Origin: Clostridiales bacterium
GTDB lineage: Bacteria; Bacillota; Clostridia; WRLR01
Direction of reading: 5' to 3'
Assembly (NCBI GenBank): GCA_031263625.1
Contig: JAISFK010000402.1
Location: 1 to 5,597 of the forward strand
Length of the DNA: 5,597 nt
The notes beneath the pieces were generated by a model. It did not search any database, was not told the DNA's origin, and worked only from the letters and a program-made list of their open reading frames with translations. The position numbers and the translations under genes are program-made. This document shows positions 1 through 5,544 of the stretch, piece after piece; position 1 is the stretch's first letter; each line of letters starts with the position of its first letter.

Positions 1-615
1 GGCGCGCCGCCTCTCCATCGCGCCCATTATCAGTATGGGCGCGGCAATGCCGCTGCGGCGCAGCTCGATCCCCTCGTCCAGCGTCGCGACGCTGAGCCTG
101 TCGGCGCCGCTCGCGAGCAGCTCGCGAGCCGAGACTGCCGCGCCATGGCCGTAGGCGTCGGCCTTCACGGCGGCGCATATGAGGACGCCCGGCCCCACGA
201 GCCGCCTGGCCTCGCCGACATTGTGCGCGAGGGCGTCCAGGTCGATCTCCGCCCACGCCGGGCGCATGCGCCCTAAATCGGGCAGGCCCGGCCGCCCGGC
301 TTCGACAGCAACCCGCTCAGCTTCAGTCGCCGCCCCCAACTCAGAGGCGACCGCAACCCGCCCAATTTCGACCGCCCCCAACTCAGAGGCGGCCGCAACC
401 CGCCCCCGTGCCAGCTCGCCCTCAAACCCATTCGCCGGCACGCCCGCAGGCGCGGACACTGGCGCATCCGCAAGCCCTCGCGCCGGCACGCCCTCAAGTC
501 CTCGCGCCAGCTCGCCCACAAGCCCATGCGCCGACCCGCCCGCCATCTCGCCCTCAAGCCCATTCGCCGGCCCATCCGCAGGCTCGCTCGCCCGCCGCCC
601 GCTATCTGATGTCAT
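1..615 (-). CDS. alr: Alanine racemase, N-terminal part (runs off left edge)
   Basis: PLP-dependent enzyme interconverting L- and D-alanine in the cytoplasm, supplying D-Ala for peptidoglycan. The fold-type III signature is clear from position 267 leftward: RPAWAEIDLDALAHNV, then AAVKADAYGHG, whose lysine (residue 35 counted from the ATG at 267) is the expected PLP Schiff-base lysine, then ELLASGADRLSVATLDEGIELR and APILIMGA. Only 89 residues of this domain lie in the window, so the second half with the catalytic tyrosine is absent. The start is uncertain. The ATG at 267 fits the usual family N terminus and has only a weak AGGG just upstream. The frame stays open to an ATG at 615, giving a 116-residue low-complexity extension and a 14-base overlap with the end of the mannosidase gene, without a visible ribosome-binding site. 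A third ATG lies at 546. Identity is near certain; inclusion of 268-615 is about even odds. Confidence 0.88.
   Translation of the reverse strand, partial: MTSDSGRRASEPADGPANGLEGEMAGGSAHGLVGELARGLEGVPARGLADAPVSAPAGVPANGFEGELARGRVAAASELGAVEIGRVAVASELGAATEAERVAVEAGRPGLPDLGRMRPAWAEIDLDALAHNVGEARRLVGPGVLICAAVKADAYGHGAAVSARELLASGADRLSVATLDEGIELRRSGIAAPILIMGAMERRRA
268..615 (-). repeat. Repetitive low-complexity N-terminal extension in the alr frame
   Basis: If translated, this stretch encodes 116 residues rich in Gly, Ala, Glu, Val and Arg with internal repeats. PANGLEGE at residues 16-23 recurs as PANGFEGE at 60-67. GELARG occurs at 34-39 and 66-71. RVAxASELGA occurs at 72-81 and 86-95, a 42-base direct repeat spanning roughly 319-402. 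Repeat spacings are multiples of three, so the frame is kept. About 70% of codons end in G or C, clearly below the adjoining alr core (about 90% by eye). No family resemblance is recognised. It could be a disordered extension of alr or an untranslated spacer between mannosidase and alr. Absence of stops alone is weak evidence at this GC content. Confidence 0.6.
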
Positions 616-3271
616 AGACGCTGCGCGCGAAAAGATTTTCCGGGTTGCCGCGCAGCACCTTTATCCTGCGCTCCCCGCCGTTCATGTCGAAATAGTTGTC
701 CTCCAGCAGAAAATCCGCCGTGTCGCTGTCGATCTCGACCGAGCGGGCATACGCGCCGGCCCTGACCGTGACATATCCGCCCTCCGCCGACACCGACAGG
801 CGCGGATCCCTGAACTTGAAATGCTTGGGGAGGCAGAAAAGCGCGGAGCCGCCGGATATCCACTCGCCGCCGCTGCCGTGCAGCTCGTAGCTCAGATAGC
901 TGTCGTACAGCGGCGCGTCCGAAAAGTCCAGCTTGGCGAGCTGCCTGCTGCTCAGCGCGGGTACGCGCGCGGCGACCTCGCCCTGCCTCACGACGCTCGC
1001 GTCGCCGCGGCGCAGCGCCCACCGAACCGTGCCGGCGAACTCGGCCGTCGTCTCGTTGGCCACGGAGAGCTCGGCCGACTTTTCAGGCTCGTATGGCTCG
1101 GCGTTCGGATTCGTGTTCTGCGTCATCACGCCCTGCTCGCAGCAGGACAGCAGGACTTTCGCGAAAAAGCGCTTGGCGAAGTAGTGCAGGGCCTTCCAGC
1201 GCCCAAAGTAATCGATGGACGACCACGACGCGACGGGCCAGCAGTCGTTCAGCTGCCAGTAGACGGCGCCCATGCAGCGCCCCCTGTTCCTGCGCCAGTG
1301 CTCGACTCCGTAGCGTATGGCCTCGGCCTGGAGCAGCTGCGAGGCGTATATGAGGGTTTCAAACGACGTCGGGTAGAGGAACGTGTCGCCCATGTAGTTC
1401 ATGATCTTGCCGTTCGCCGAATGGTTACGCTGGTGCTTTTCCATGACATACGAAAAGATGTTGCGATCCTCCGGCTCCGTGAAGCTCCTTATCGTCTTTA
1501 TGGACGGGAACGACTGGAAGCCGAACTCGGAGGCGTATCGGAAAAAGAAGCTGCGGTAGTATGAAAACGGCTTGTTGCCGTGCCATACCTCCCAGAAATG
1601 CACGTCCCCCCTGTTCGGATCGTTCGGGGCGTCGAAGCCGCCGCCCGACGACGGCGACGCCGGCCAGTAAAACGCCTGCGGCGCGAGCCGCTTCACCATC
1701 CGCGGAAAGACGTGCTCGTACATGCGGACATAGTCGCTGTGCTGCTTGGGCGTGTACCTCCACACCTTGTCATTGACCTGCCACTCCATCTCGTTGTTGC
1801 CGCAGAACAGGGCCAGCGAGGCGTGGTGGCGCAGCCGCCTCACGTTGTCGGCCAGCTCGCGCTCTATGTTGTCCAAAAACGCGTCCGAGAGCTCGTACAT
1901 CGCGCACGCGAACATGAAATCCTGCCAGACGGCCAGCCCCAGCTCGTCGCAAATGTCGTAGAAGGCGTCGGACGGGTAGTGCCCGCCGCCCCACACGCGC
2001 ACCGCGTTCATGCCGGCCAGCGCCGCGTCCTCCAGCAGCCTCCGCGTGCGCTCAGTGCTCACCCGCGACAGGATGTTGTCCTCCGGGATGTAGTCCGCGC
2101 CCATCGCGAAAATTTTCACGCCGTTGACCTTGTGGCAAAATTCCTCGCCCCACTCGTCCCTGTCGCGCGACATTTCCATGGTGCGCAGGCCGATTCGGCG
2201 CTCCCAGCGGCCGGCGGGCTCGCCGCCGATCAGGAGCTCGGCCTCCACTTTATACAGCGGCTGGCCGCCGTAGCCTCGCGGCCACCAAAGCTGCGGATCG
2301 CCGATGGCTATCCTGCCGTCCGGGCCCATCGCGTACTCCCTGCCGTCCGGGGCGACGGCCTTCGCTACGACGGCTATGTCCCTGGCGCCGACGGGCGCAG
2401 GGGGAGCCACTGTTGCTACGGGCGTTGCGGATGCGGCGGGCGCGGCTGATGCTGCAGGCACGGCTGACGTAGCGGGAGCGGCAGGCGCAGCCGATGCGGC
2501 AGGCGCTGTGGATGCAACGGGCGCAGCGGATGCGGCTAATGCCGCCATGAACAGCGCGGCGGACTCGCTGGCCGGGGCCAGCGCCCCGTCCGGCCCGGAT
2601 ATCGCGAACTCGGCGACCGAGCCGCCCCCGATGTCCAGCTCCGGCCTGAGCGACAGCGCGACCCCGCCCGCCCCGTGCTCCTGAAGGACCAGAACGCTCT
2701 CTATCCTCGCGCGCCCGGCGGCCATCAGGTAGACGTCGCGCCAGATCCCGGCGTCGGGCAGGCGCGGGCCCCAGTCCCAGCCGAACATGCAGTGGGCCTT
2801 GCGCAGATGCGGAAAGCCGTCCATCGCGTCGCCGCTGCCGTCGATGAAGCAGGCTTTCTGCGCCTCGCGGATATATCTGACGGGCGAGCGGAAGTGCAGG
2901 CGCAGCGCGTTTTGGCCCGGCCTGAGCAACCCCTTGGCGTCAAACTTCCACGACCTGTGCATATTGTCGCAGGACGCCAGAAGCGCGCCGTTCAGATAGA
3001 CGTCGCAGAGCGTGTCCAGCCCGTCAAAGCAGAGAAGCGCCCGCTCGGCGGACAGAACGGCCTCGTCCGGGACAAACTCCGCCTCGTAGTCAAAATCGCC
3101 GTCCATCAGGGCGAGCGCGCCCAGCTCGTTGTCCCTCCAATACGGGTCGTCCATCTTCCCCGCCGCGAGCAAGTCCGCGTACACGGAGCCGGGCACCTTC
3201 GCCGGCACGGGCTCTCCCCCGCCTGGCAGAAGCAGGCGCCACGCGGCGCCCGAAAGGCTGAAAACTTTCAT
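602..3271 (-). CDS. Beta-mannosidase, glycoside hydrolase family 2
   Basis: Exo-acting retaining glycosidase removing non-reducing terminal beta-D-mannose from manno-oligosaccharides. There is no signal peptide, so it is probably cytoplasmic and acts on imported oligosaccharides. The 889 residues follow GH2 order: N-terminal jelly roll (about 1-185) with the mannosidase-typical FGWDWGPR at 163-170; a beta-sandwich domain; LWWPRGYGGQPLY at 328-340; a TIM barrel with VRVWGGGHYPSDAFYDICDE at 424-443; GNNE with predicted acid/base E494; SEFGFQS with predicted nucleophile E582; and the barrel-closing YWQLNDCWPVASWSSIDYFG at 671-690; then C-terminal beta domains. Oddly, residues about 241-295 are an Ala/Pro/Ser repeat; without it the length matches the roughly 830-860 residues usual for the family. 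The ATG at 3271 has a modest GGAAGG about 13 bases upstream. The TAG stop at 602-604 lies inside the longest possible alr frame. Substrate specificity is inferred from family motifs. Confidence 0.95.
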   Translation of the reverse strand: MKVFSLSGAAWRLLLPGGGEPVPAKVPGSVYADLLAAGKMDDPYWRDNELGALALMDGDFDYEAEFVPDEAVLSAERALLCFDGLDTLCDVYLNGALLASCDNMHRSWKFDAKGLLRPGQNALRLHFRSPVRYIREAQKACFIDGSGDAMDGFPHLRKAHCMFGWDWGPRLPDAGIWRDVYLMAAGRARIESVLVLQEHGAGGVALSLRPELDIGGGSVAEFAISGPDGALAPASESAALFMAALAASAAPVASTAPAASAAPAAPATSAVPAASAAPAASATPVATVAPPAPVGARDIAVVAKAVAPDGREYAMGPDGRIAIGDPQLWWPRGYGGQPLYKVEAELLIGGEPAGRWERRIGLRTMEMSRDRDEWGEEFCHKVNGVKIFAMGADYIPEDNILSRVSTERTRRLLEDAALAGMNAVRVWGGGHYPSDAFYDICDELGLAVWQDFMFACAMYELSDAFLDNIERELADNVRRLRHHASLALFCGNNEMEWQVNDKVWRYTPKQHSDYVRMYEHVFPRMVKRLAPQAFYWPASPSSGGGFDAPNDPNRGDVHFWEVWHGNKPFSYYRSFFFRYASEFGFQSFPSIKTIRSFTEPEDRNIFSYVMEKHQRNHSANGKIMNYMGDTFLYPTSFETLIYASQLLQAEAIRYGVEHWRRNRGRCMGAVYWQLNDCWPVASWSSIDYFGRWKALHYFAKRFFAKVLLSCCEQGVMTQNTNPNAEPYEPEKSAELSVANETTAEFAGTVRWALRRGDASVVRQGEVAARVPALSSRQLAKLDFSDAPLYDSYLSYELHGSGGEWISGGSALFCLPKHFKFRDPRLSVSAEGGYVTVRAGAYARSVEIDSDTADFLLEDNYFDMNGGERRIKVLRGNPENLFARSVYDIR
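2387..2551 (-). repeat. In-frame Ala/Pro/Ser hexapeptide repeat inside the mannosidase
   Basis: Residues 241-295 of the mannosidase form a low-complexity tract built on a degenerate hexapeptide of the type xAPAAS: TAPAAS, AAPAAP, AVPAAS, AAPAAS, ATPVAT and VAPPAP, corresponding to an 18-base DNA period centred on about 2399-2524. Codons here end in A or T far more often than in the flanking gene, so the tract probably arose by repeat expansion rather than descent with the domain. It falls in the beta-sandwich domain between the jelly roll and the TIM barrel, where it would form a flexible linker-like loop. The frame is intact on both sides, so the enzyme may remain active. Confidence 0.85.
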
Positions 3272-3294
3272 GCAAAATACCGTTCCTTCCTATA

Positions 3295-3390
3295 TGTGGG
3301 CTGCGCCCACACCCCAAGTCGGAACGGGAAAGCGCGGTTTTCCCGTTCCTCATAGGCGCTTTGCGCCCGCGCCGCGCTCATTCGCGCGGC
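3295..3390 (-). promoter_or_regulatory. Array of four stem-loops in the mannosidase leader
   Basis: Four perfect hairpins follow one another just upstream of the mannosidase ribosome-binding site. They are GCCGCGC/GCGCGGC at 3371-3390 (7 pairs, 6-base loop), GGCGC/GCGCC at 3355-3367 (5 pairs, 3-base loop), GGAACGGGAAA/TTTCCCGTTCC at 3321-3349 (11 pairs, 7-base loop) and TGTGGGC/GCCCACA at 3295-3311 (7 pairs, 3-base loop). Together with the 64-base inverted repeat upstream and a 7-pair stem at 3540-3562, most of the predicted leader can fold. It resembles no riboswitch class I can name. It may be a cis-regulatory RNA or a dispersed palindromic repeat. Confidence 0.6.
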
Positions 3391-3391
3391 G

Positions 3392-3455
3392 TTAGCACCT
3401 TACAAGCGCTGACTTTTTGTAATTTTTTTGCGGCTATGCGCCTGTAAGGTACTAA
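3392..3455. repeat. 64-base imperfect inverted repeat with an A/T-rich loop
   Basis: The arm TTAGCACCTTACAAGCGC (3392-3409) is complementary to GCGCCTGTAAGGTACTAA (3438-3455) at 16 of 18 positions. The 28-base loop contains runs of five and seven T on the plus strand. Neither strand places a U-run directly after the stem, so it is not a simple terminator. It lies within the predicted mannosidase leader. It could be an RNA stem-loop, a repressor operator pair built on TGTAAGGT, or the remains of a small inverted-repeat element. Confidence 0.8.
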
Positions 3456-3468
3456 CAATATGCCGCAA

Positions 3469-3528
3469 CATGCTTGTTCTCGCACTGCCTATCCGCGCAA
3501 TGTCTATCCGCGCGACGCCTGCTCCCGC
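3469..3528 (+). repeat. Degenerate 15-base tandem repeat, four units
   Basis: Four consecutive 15-base units (3469-3483, 3484-3498, 3499-3513, 3514-3528) share the pattern nnTGnCTnTnCnCGC. The two central units are most alike (ACTGCCTATCCGCGC and AATGTCTATCCGCGC). The period is a multiple of three, but I see no gene that uses it. It falls inside the predicted mannosidase leader, upstream of the main stem-loops. Confidence 0.7.
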
Positions 3529-3583
3529 AGCGGCGCGCACGGCGGCGCAGAGCCTGCCGCCGCGAAGCTCGTCTATGAAACAA

Positions 3584-3612
3584 ATTATAGCCCAACTGCG
3601 GCAAAAATTCAA
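3584..3612 (-). promoter_or_regulatory. Sigma-70-type promoter for the mannosidase
   Basis: Minus-strand -35 box TTGAAT (3612-3607), a spacer of exactly 17 bases, and a perfect -10 box TATAAT (3589-3584). AT-rich islands of this kind are rare in the GC-rich surroundings. Transcription should begin near 3577, giving an untranslated leader of roughly 305 bases before the mannosidase ATG. No other well-spaced promoter was seen nearer the gene. Confidence 0.65.
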
Positions 3613-3636
3613 CAGGCGCAACCCGCGTCGCTGCCT
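3603..3636 (-). terminator. Weak candidate terminator downstream of pncB
   Basis: On the minus strand, AGGC...GCCT (3614-3636) can form a stem of about eight pairs with one bulged A and one G-U pair. It is followed six bases later by five U residues (3603-3607). It lies about 160 bases after the pncB stop and overlaps the -35 box of the mannosidase promoter. The gap between stem and U-run makes it a poor intrinsic terminator. It is reported because no better one is visible after pncB. Confidence 0.22.
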
Positions 3637-3794
3637 CAGCCGCCAGCCAGCCTCCTGGCCTCTCCAGCCACCCGTTGCCGCCTGGCCGCGCCAGCCCCCC
3701 ATGCCGCACATGCTATCGGCAAGTGTGCGCCCGTTCAGAACGCTTAGCCGACAATCGCGCCCCTGCCCGCTCGTTCGGCCCCTGCCGCCGCCAT

Positions 3795-5282
3795 TCAGCG
3801 CACGTTGCCGGCAAGTTTGCCGGCAAGCTCGCGCAGCATGCCGTATTTCAGGTCCCAGAGCGGCTGCGACAGATCGACGAAGTATTTCTGCGGGTTTTCA
3901 AAGCGCAGCACTTCCTCCCACAGGCTGTCGATCTGGCACGCGCAGAAGTCCCGTATCTCCTTCAGCGACGGCCGGCCGCAGACGCAGCGGCCGCGCTCGA
4001 ATATGGGCTTCAGCAGCGGCTCGGCGCGAAACCCTTCGACCGTCTGGCGCTTCCACGTGCTCTCCGGGTCGAAAATGGTGTAGCGCCCGTTTTCGTCGAT
4101 CCGCTCCCCCGCAAGCGTGATCACGTCCGCGATGGCCTTGCCCCCGTCTCTTGAAAACAGCCTGACGACCTGCTTGTCGCCTGGGATCGTTATCTTCTCG
4201 GTGTTCTCGCTGAGCTTGAGCTTCGGCGTCACGCTCCCGTCCGGCGCCTCAAGCCCGGCCAGCTTGTACACGCCGCCGAAAACGGGCTCTGACTGCGACG
4301 TGATGAGCTTTTCGCCGACGCCGAACAAGTCGGCGCAGGCGCCCTGGGCGATTATGTCCCTTATTATGTACTCGTCGAGGGAGTTGGAAACGAGTATCTT
4401 GCAGTCCGCAAACCCGGCGTCGTCAAGCATCTTGCGCGCCCTTTTCGACAGGTACGTGATGTCGCCGCTGTCAATCCGGATGCCGACGGGGCGGCAACCC
4501 TTGGGCGCCAGCCGCTCACGCATGACCTTGATCGCGTTCGGCACGCCGGATTTCAGCACGTTGTACGTGTCCACGAGGAATATGGACTTGTCCGGGTACA
4601 GTTCGGCATACGATTCAAACGCCTCTATCTCCGTGTCGAACGACTGCACCCAGCTGTGCGCCATCGTGCCGGTCGCAGGTATGCCAAAATCCCGCTCCGC
4701 CATCGTGCAGGCTGTGCTCGCGCAGCCTCCGATGTAGGCCGCCCGCGCCCCCATCAGCGCGCCGTGCCCGCCCTGCGCCCTGCGCGAGCCAAACTCCGAC
4801 ACGGGGCGCCCTGCCGCGGCCCGGCATATCCTGTTCGCCTTTGTCGCGATGAGGCTCTGGTGGTTGATGGTGAGCAGTATCATCGTTTCGACGAGCTGCG
4901 CCTGTATAATCGGGCCGCGCACCTTGACGAGCGGCTCGTTCGGGAATATCGGCATGCCCTCCGGGATCGCCCACACGTCGCACTCAAACTTGAAATTCTT
5001 CAGATAGTCCAAAAACCGGCTGTCAAATACGCCCTTGCCCCTGAGATAGTCGATGTCCTCGTCGCGGAAGCGCAGCGCGTCCAAATATTCCACCAGCTGC
5101 TCGACGCCCGCCATTATGGCGTATCCGCCGCCGTCCGGCACGCGCCTGAAAAACATGTCGAAGTACGCTATTCTGTCCTTGAATCCGCGCGCAAAATAGC
5201 CGTTCGCCATCGTGAACTCGTAAAAGTCCACGAGCATTGTCAAGTTGACGGCCCCCTTGCCGCGCTTTTGCTCTGTGCTCAT
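3795..5282 (-). CDS. pncB: Nicotinate phosphoribosyltransferase
   Basis: Cytoplasmic first enzyme of the Preiss-Handler NAD salvage route: nicotinate plus PRPP gives nicotinate mononucleotide and pyrophosphate, coupled to ATP hydrolysis. From the ATG at 5282 it has 495 residues, normal for the Gram-positive type. The substrate-binding N terminus NLTMLVDFYEFTMANGYF is at 13-30, SEFGSRRAQG at 162-171, GTMAHSWVQSF at 205-215 (H209 is the expected phosphorylated histidine), DTYN at 238-241, RIDSGD at 269-274, SNSLDEY at 299-305 and FGVGEKLITS at 320-329. The C-terminal domain ends ENPQKYFVDLSQPLWDLK (462-479). It also carries paired cysteines CVC (433-435) and CAC (447-449). AGGAGG at 5299-5294 is 11 bases from the ATG and 5 from an in-frame TTG at 5288; I prefer the ATG. 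The stop is TGA at 3797-3795. Confidence 0.97.
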   Translation of the reverse strand: MSTEQKRGKGAVNLTMLVDFYEFTMANGYFARGFKDRIAYFDMFFRRVPDGGGYAIMAGVEQLVEYLDALRFRDEDIDYLRGKGVFDSRFLDYLKNFKFECDVWAIPEGMPIFPNEPLVKVRGPIIQAQLVETMILLTINHQSLIATKANRICRAAAGRPVSEFGSRRAQGGHGALMGARAAYIGGCASTACTMAERDFGIPATGTMAHSWVQSFDTEIEAFESYAELYPDKSIFLVDTYNVLKSGVPNAIKVMRERLAPKGCRPVGIRIDSGDITYLSKRARKMLDDAGFADCKILVSNSLDEYIIRDIIAQGACADLFGVGEKLITSQSEPVFGGVYKLAGLEAPDGSVTPKLKLSENTEKITIPGDKQVVRLFSRDGGKAIADVITLAGERIDENGRYTIFDPESTWKRQTVEGFRAEPLLKPIFERGRCVCGRPSLKEIRDFCACQIDSLWEEVLRFENPQKYFVDLSQPLWDLKYGMLRELAGKLAGNVR

Positions 5283-5293
5283 ATGCAAATCCG

Positions 5294-5299
5294 CCTCCT
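5294..5299 (-). promoter_or_regulatory. Ribosome-binding site of pncB
   Basis: Perfect AGGAGG on the minus strand. It lies 11 bases before the ATG at 5282 and 5 bases before a TTG at 5288 in the same frame, so the start is either of these and differs by two residues. A small stem AATGC/GCATT (5300-5304 with 5316-5320) abuts it and could affect its access. Confidence 0.85.
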
Positions 5300-5306
5300 A
5301 ATGCTA

Positions 5307-5347
5307 TACTGACGAGCATTTGAATTTTCCATTAACGCAAGTCAGTA
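5307..5347 (-). promoter_or_regulatory. Inverted repeat just upstream of the pncB ribosome-binding site
   Basis: TACTGAC (5307-5313) and GTCAGTA (5341-5347) are perfect 7-base complements separated by 27 bases. Two other pairings compete with or interleave with it: AATGC/GCATT (5300-5304 with 5316-5320), and ACGAG (5312-5316) with CTCGT (5351-5355). Such alternatives are typical of leader RNAs that switch structure, but could also mark a protein-binding operator. No ligand or regulator can be named. Confidence 0.4.
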
Positions 5348-5408
5348 ATACTCGTTTCCTCTGTCCGACCGCAAATTGCGGTCGGAATTTCCAATCGAAC
5401 ACGAGTAT
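5348..5408 (-). promoter_or_regulatory. Nested palindrome in the pncB upstream region
   Basis: The inner palindrome CCGACCGCAA (5365-5374), one central A, then TTGCGGTCGG (5376-5385) is perfect. It sits between the outer complementary arms ATACTCGT (5348-5355) and ACGAGTAT (5401-5408), with an adjacent TTC/GAA extension. There is no U-run after it on either strand, so it is not a terminator. It could be an operator for an NAD-metabolism repressor such as NiaR or NrtR (a guess from the gene served), or a structured RNA leader. Confidence 0.55.
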
Positions 5409-5429
5409 AAAACGCTACCTTGAGAGCTG

Positions 5430-5435
5430 ATTATA
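5430..5435 (-). promoter_or_regulatory. Possible -10 element for pncB
   Basis: Perfect TATAAT on the minus strand, about 150 bases upstream of the pncB ATG, in an A/T-rich patch. No acceptable -35 box lies 16-18 bases upstream (that stretch is GC-rich), and there is no TGn extension. It would need an activator if used. A second -10-like TATACT lies at 5409-5404. Confidence 0.3.
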
Positions 5436-5493
5436 AATACTATTTTCCGCAGCCCGCCCAAAGAGTTGGGCAGAATCAAAATTGAGAATAGCA

Positions 5494-5528
5494 TAAAATA
5501 AACGCGGCGGCCCCCCTTGCCGGCCGCC
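5494..5528 (-). terminator. Intrinsic terminator or attenuator
   Basis: On the minus strand GGCGGCC (5528-5522) pairs perfectly with GGCCGCC (5513-5507) across an eight-base loop, and three bases later comes the U-rich tract TTTATTTTAT (5503-5494). This is the form of a rho-independent terminator. It probably ends transcription of a gene lying to the right of the window. If the possible promoter at 5545-5573 is real, it would instead act as an attenuator in the pncB leader. Confidence 0.6.
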
Positions 5529-5544
5529 TTCGCCCTACCTTTCA

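Larger units (their letters stand above)
3272..3794. other. 523-base intergenic region without a convincing gene
   Basis: Between the pncB stop and the mannosidase start. Several frames are open on both strands, but none has a recognisable protein, a convincing ribosome-binding site or natural composition. The plus-strand frame from the ATG at 3460 encodes five-residue repeats (HACSR, TAYPR, NVYPR, DACSR). A minus-strand frame from 3711 is Gly/Trp/Arg-rich. The half nearest pncB (3614-3794) is GC-rich low-complexity sequence with no strong terminator. The half nearest the mannosidase holds the promoter and stem-loops listed separately. The length and the promoter argue that pncB and the mannosidase are separate transcription units. 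Confidence 0.7.

Noticed and set aside
273..575. Minus-strand frame of 100 codons between mannosidase and alr
   Set aside because: Arg/Gly/Trp-rich out-of-frame reading of the repetitive tract; the alr frame through the same DNA connects to a real protein.
179..1564. Long plus-strand open frame of 461 codons
   Set aside because: It runs antisense to the alr fragment and mannosidase, resembles no protein, and is explained by high GC at third positions of the minus-strand genes.
1580..2449. Plus-strand open frame of 289 codons
   Set aside because: Antisense shadow of the beta-mannosidase, whose conserved catalytic motifs fix the true frame.
2675..3355. Plus-strand open frame of 226 codons
   Set aside because: Antisense to the conserved N-terminal domain of the mannosidase; no ribosome-binding site or family resemblance.
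3400..3711. Minus-strand frame of 103 codons in the intergenic gap
   Set aside because: Begins in low-complexity Gly/Trp-rich sequence, no ribosome-binding site, and runs through the promoter and inverted repeat; no recognisable protein.
3806..3827. Inverted repeat of GCCGGCAA/TTGCCGGC at the end of pncB
   Set aside because: Lies inside the coding sequence (repeated Leu-Ala-Gly codons), with a loop of about two bases and no U-run, so not a terminator.
4656..5312. Plus-strand open frame of 218 codons
   Set aside because: Antisense shadow of pncB, with Arg/Ala/His-rich composition typical of a reversed GC-rich gene.
5342..5494. Short minus-strand frame beginning MLFSILILPNSLGG upstream of pncB
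   Set aside because: Hydrophobic start is suggestive, but the ATG lies in the U-tract of the terminator-like hairpin with no ribosome-binding site, and the rest passes through the palindrome.
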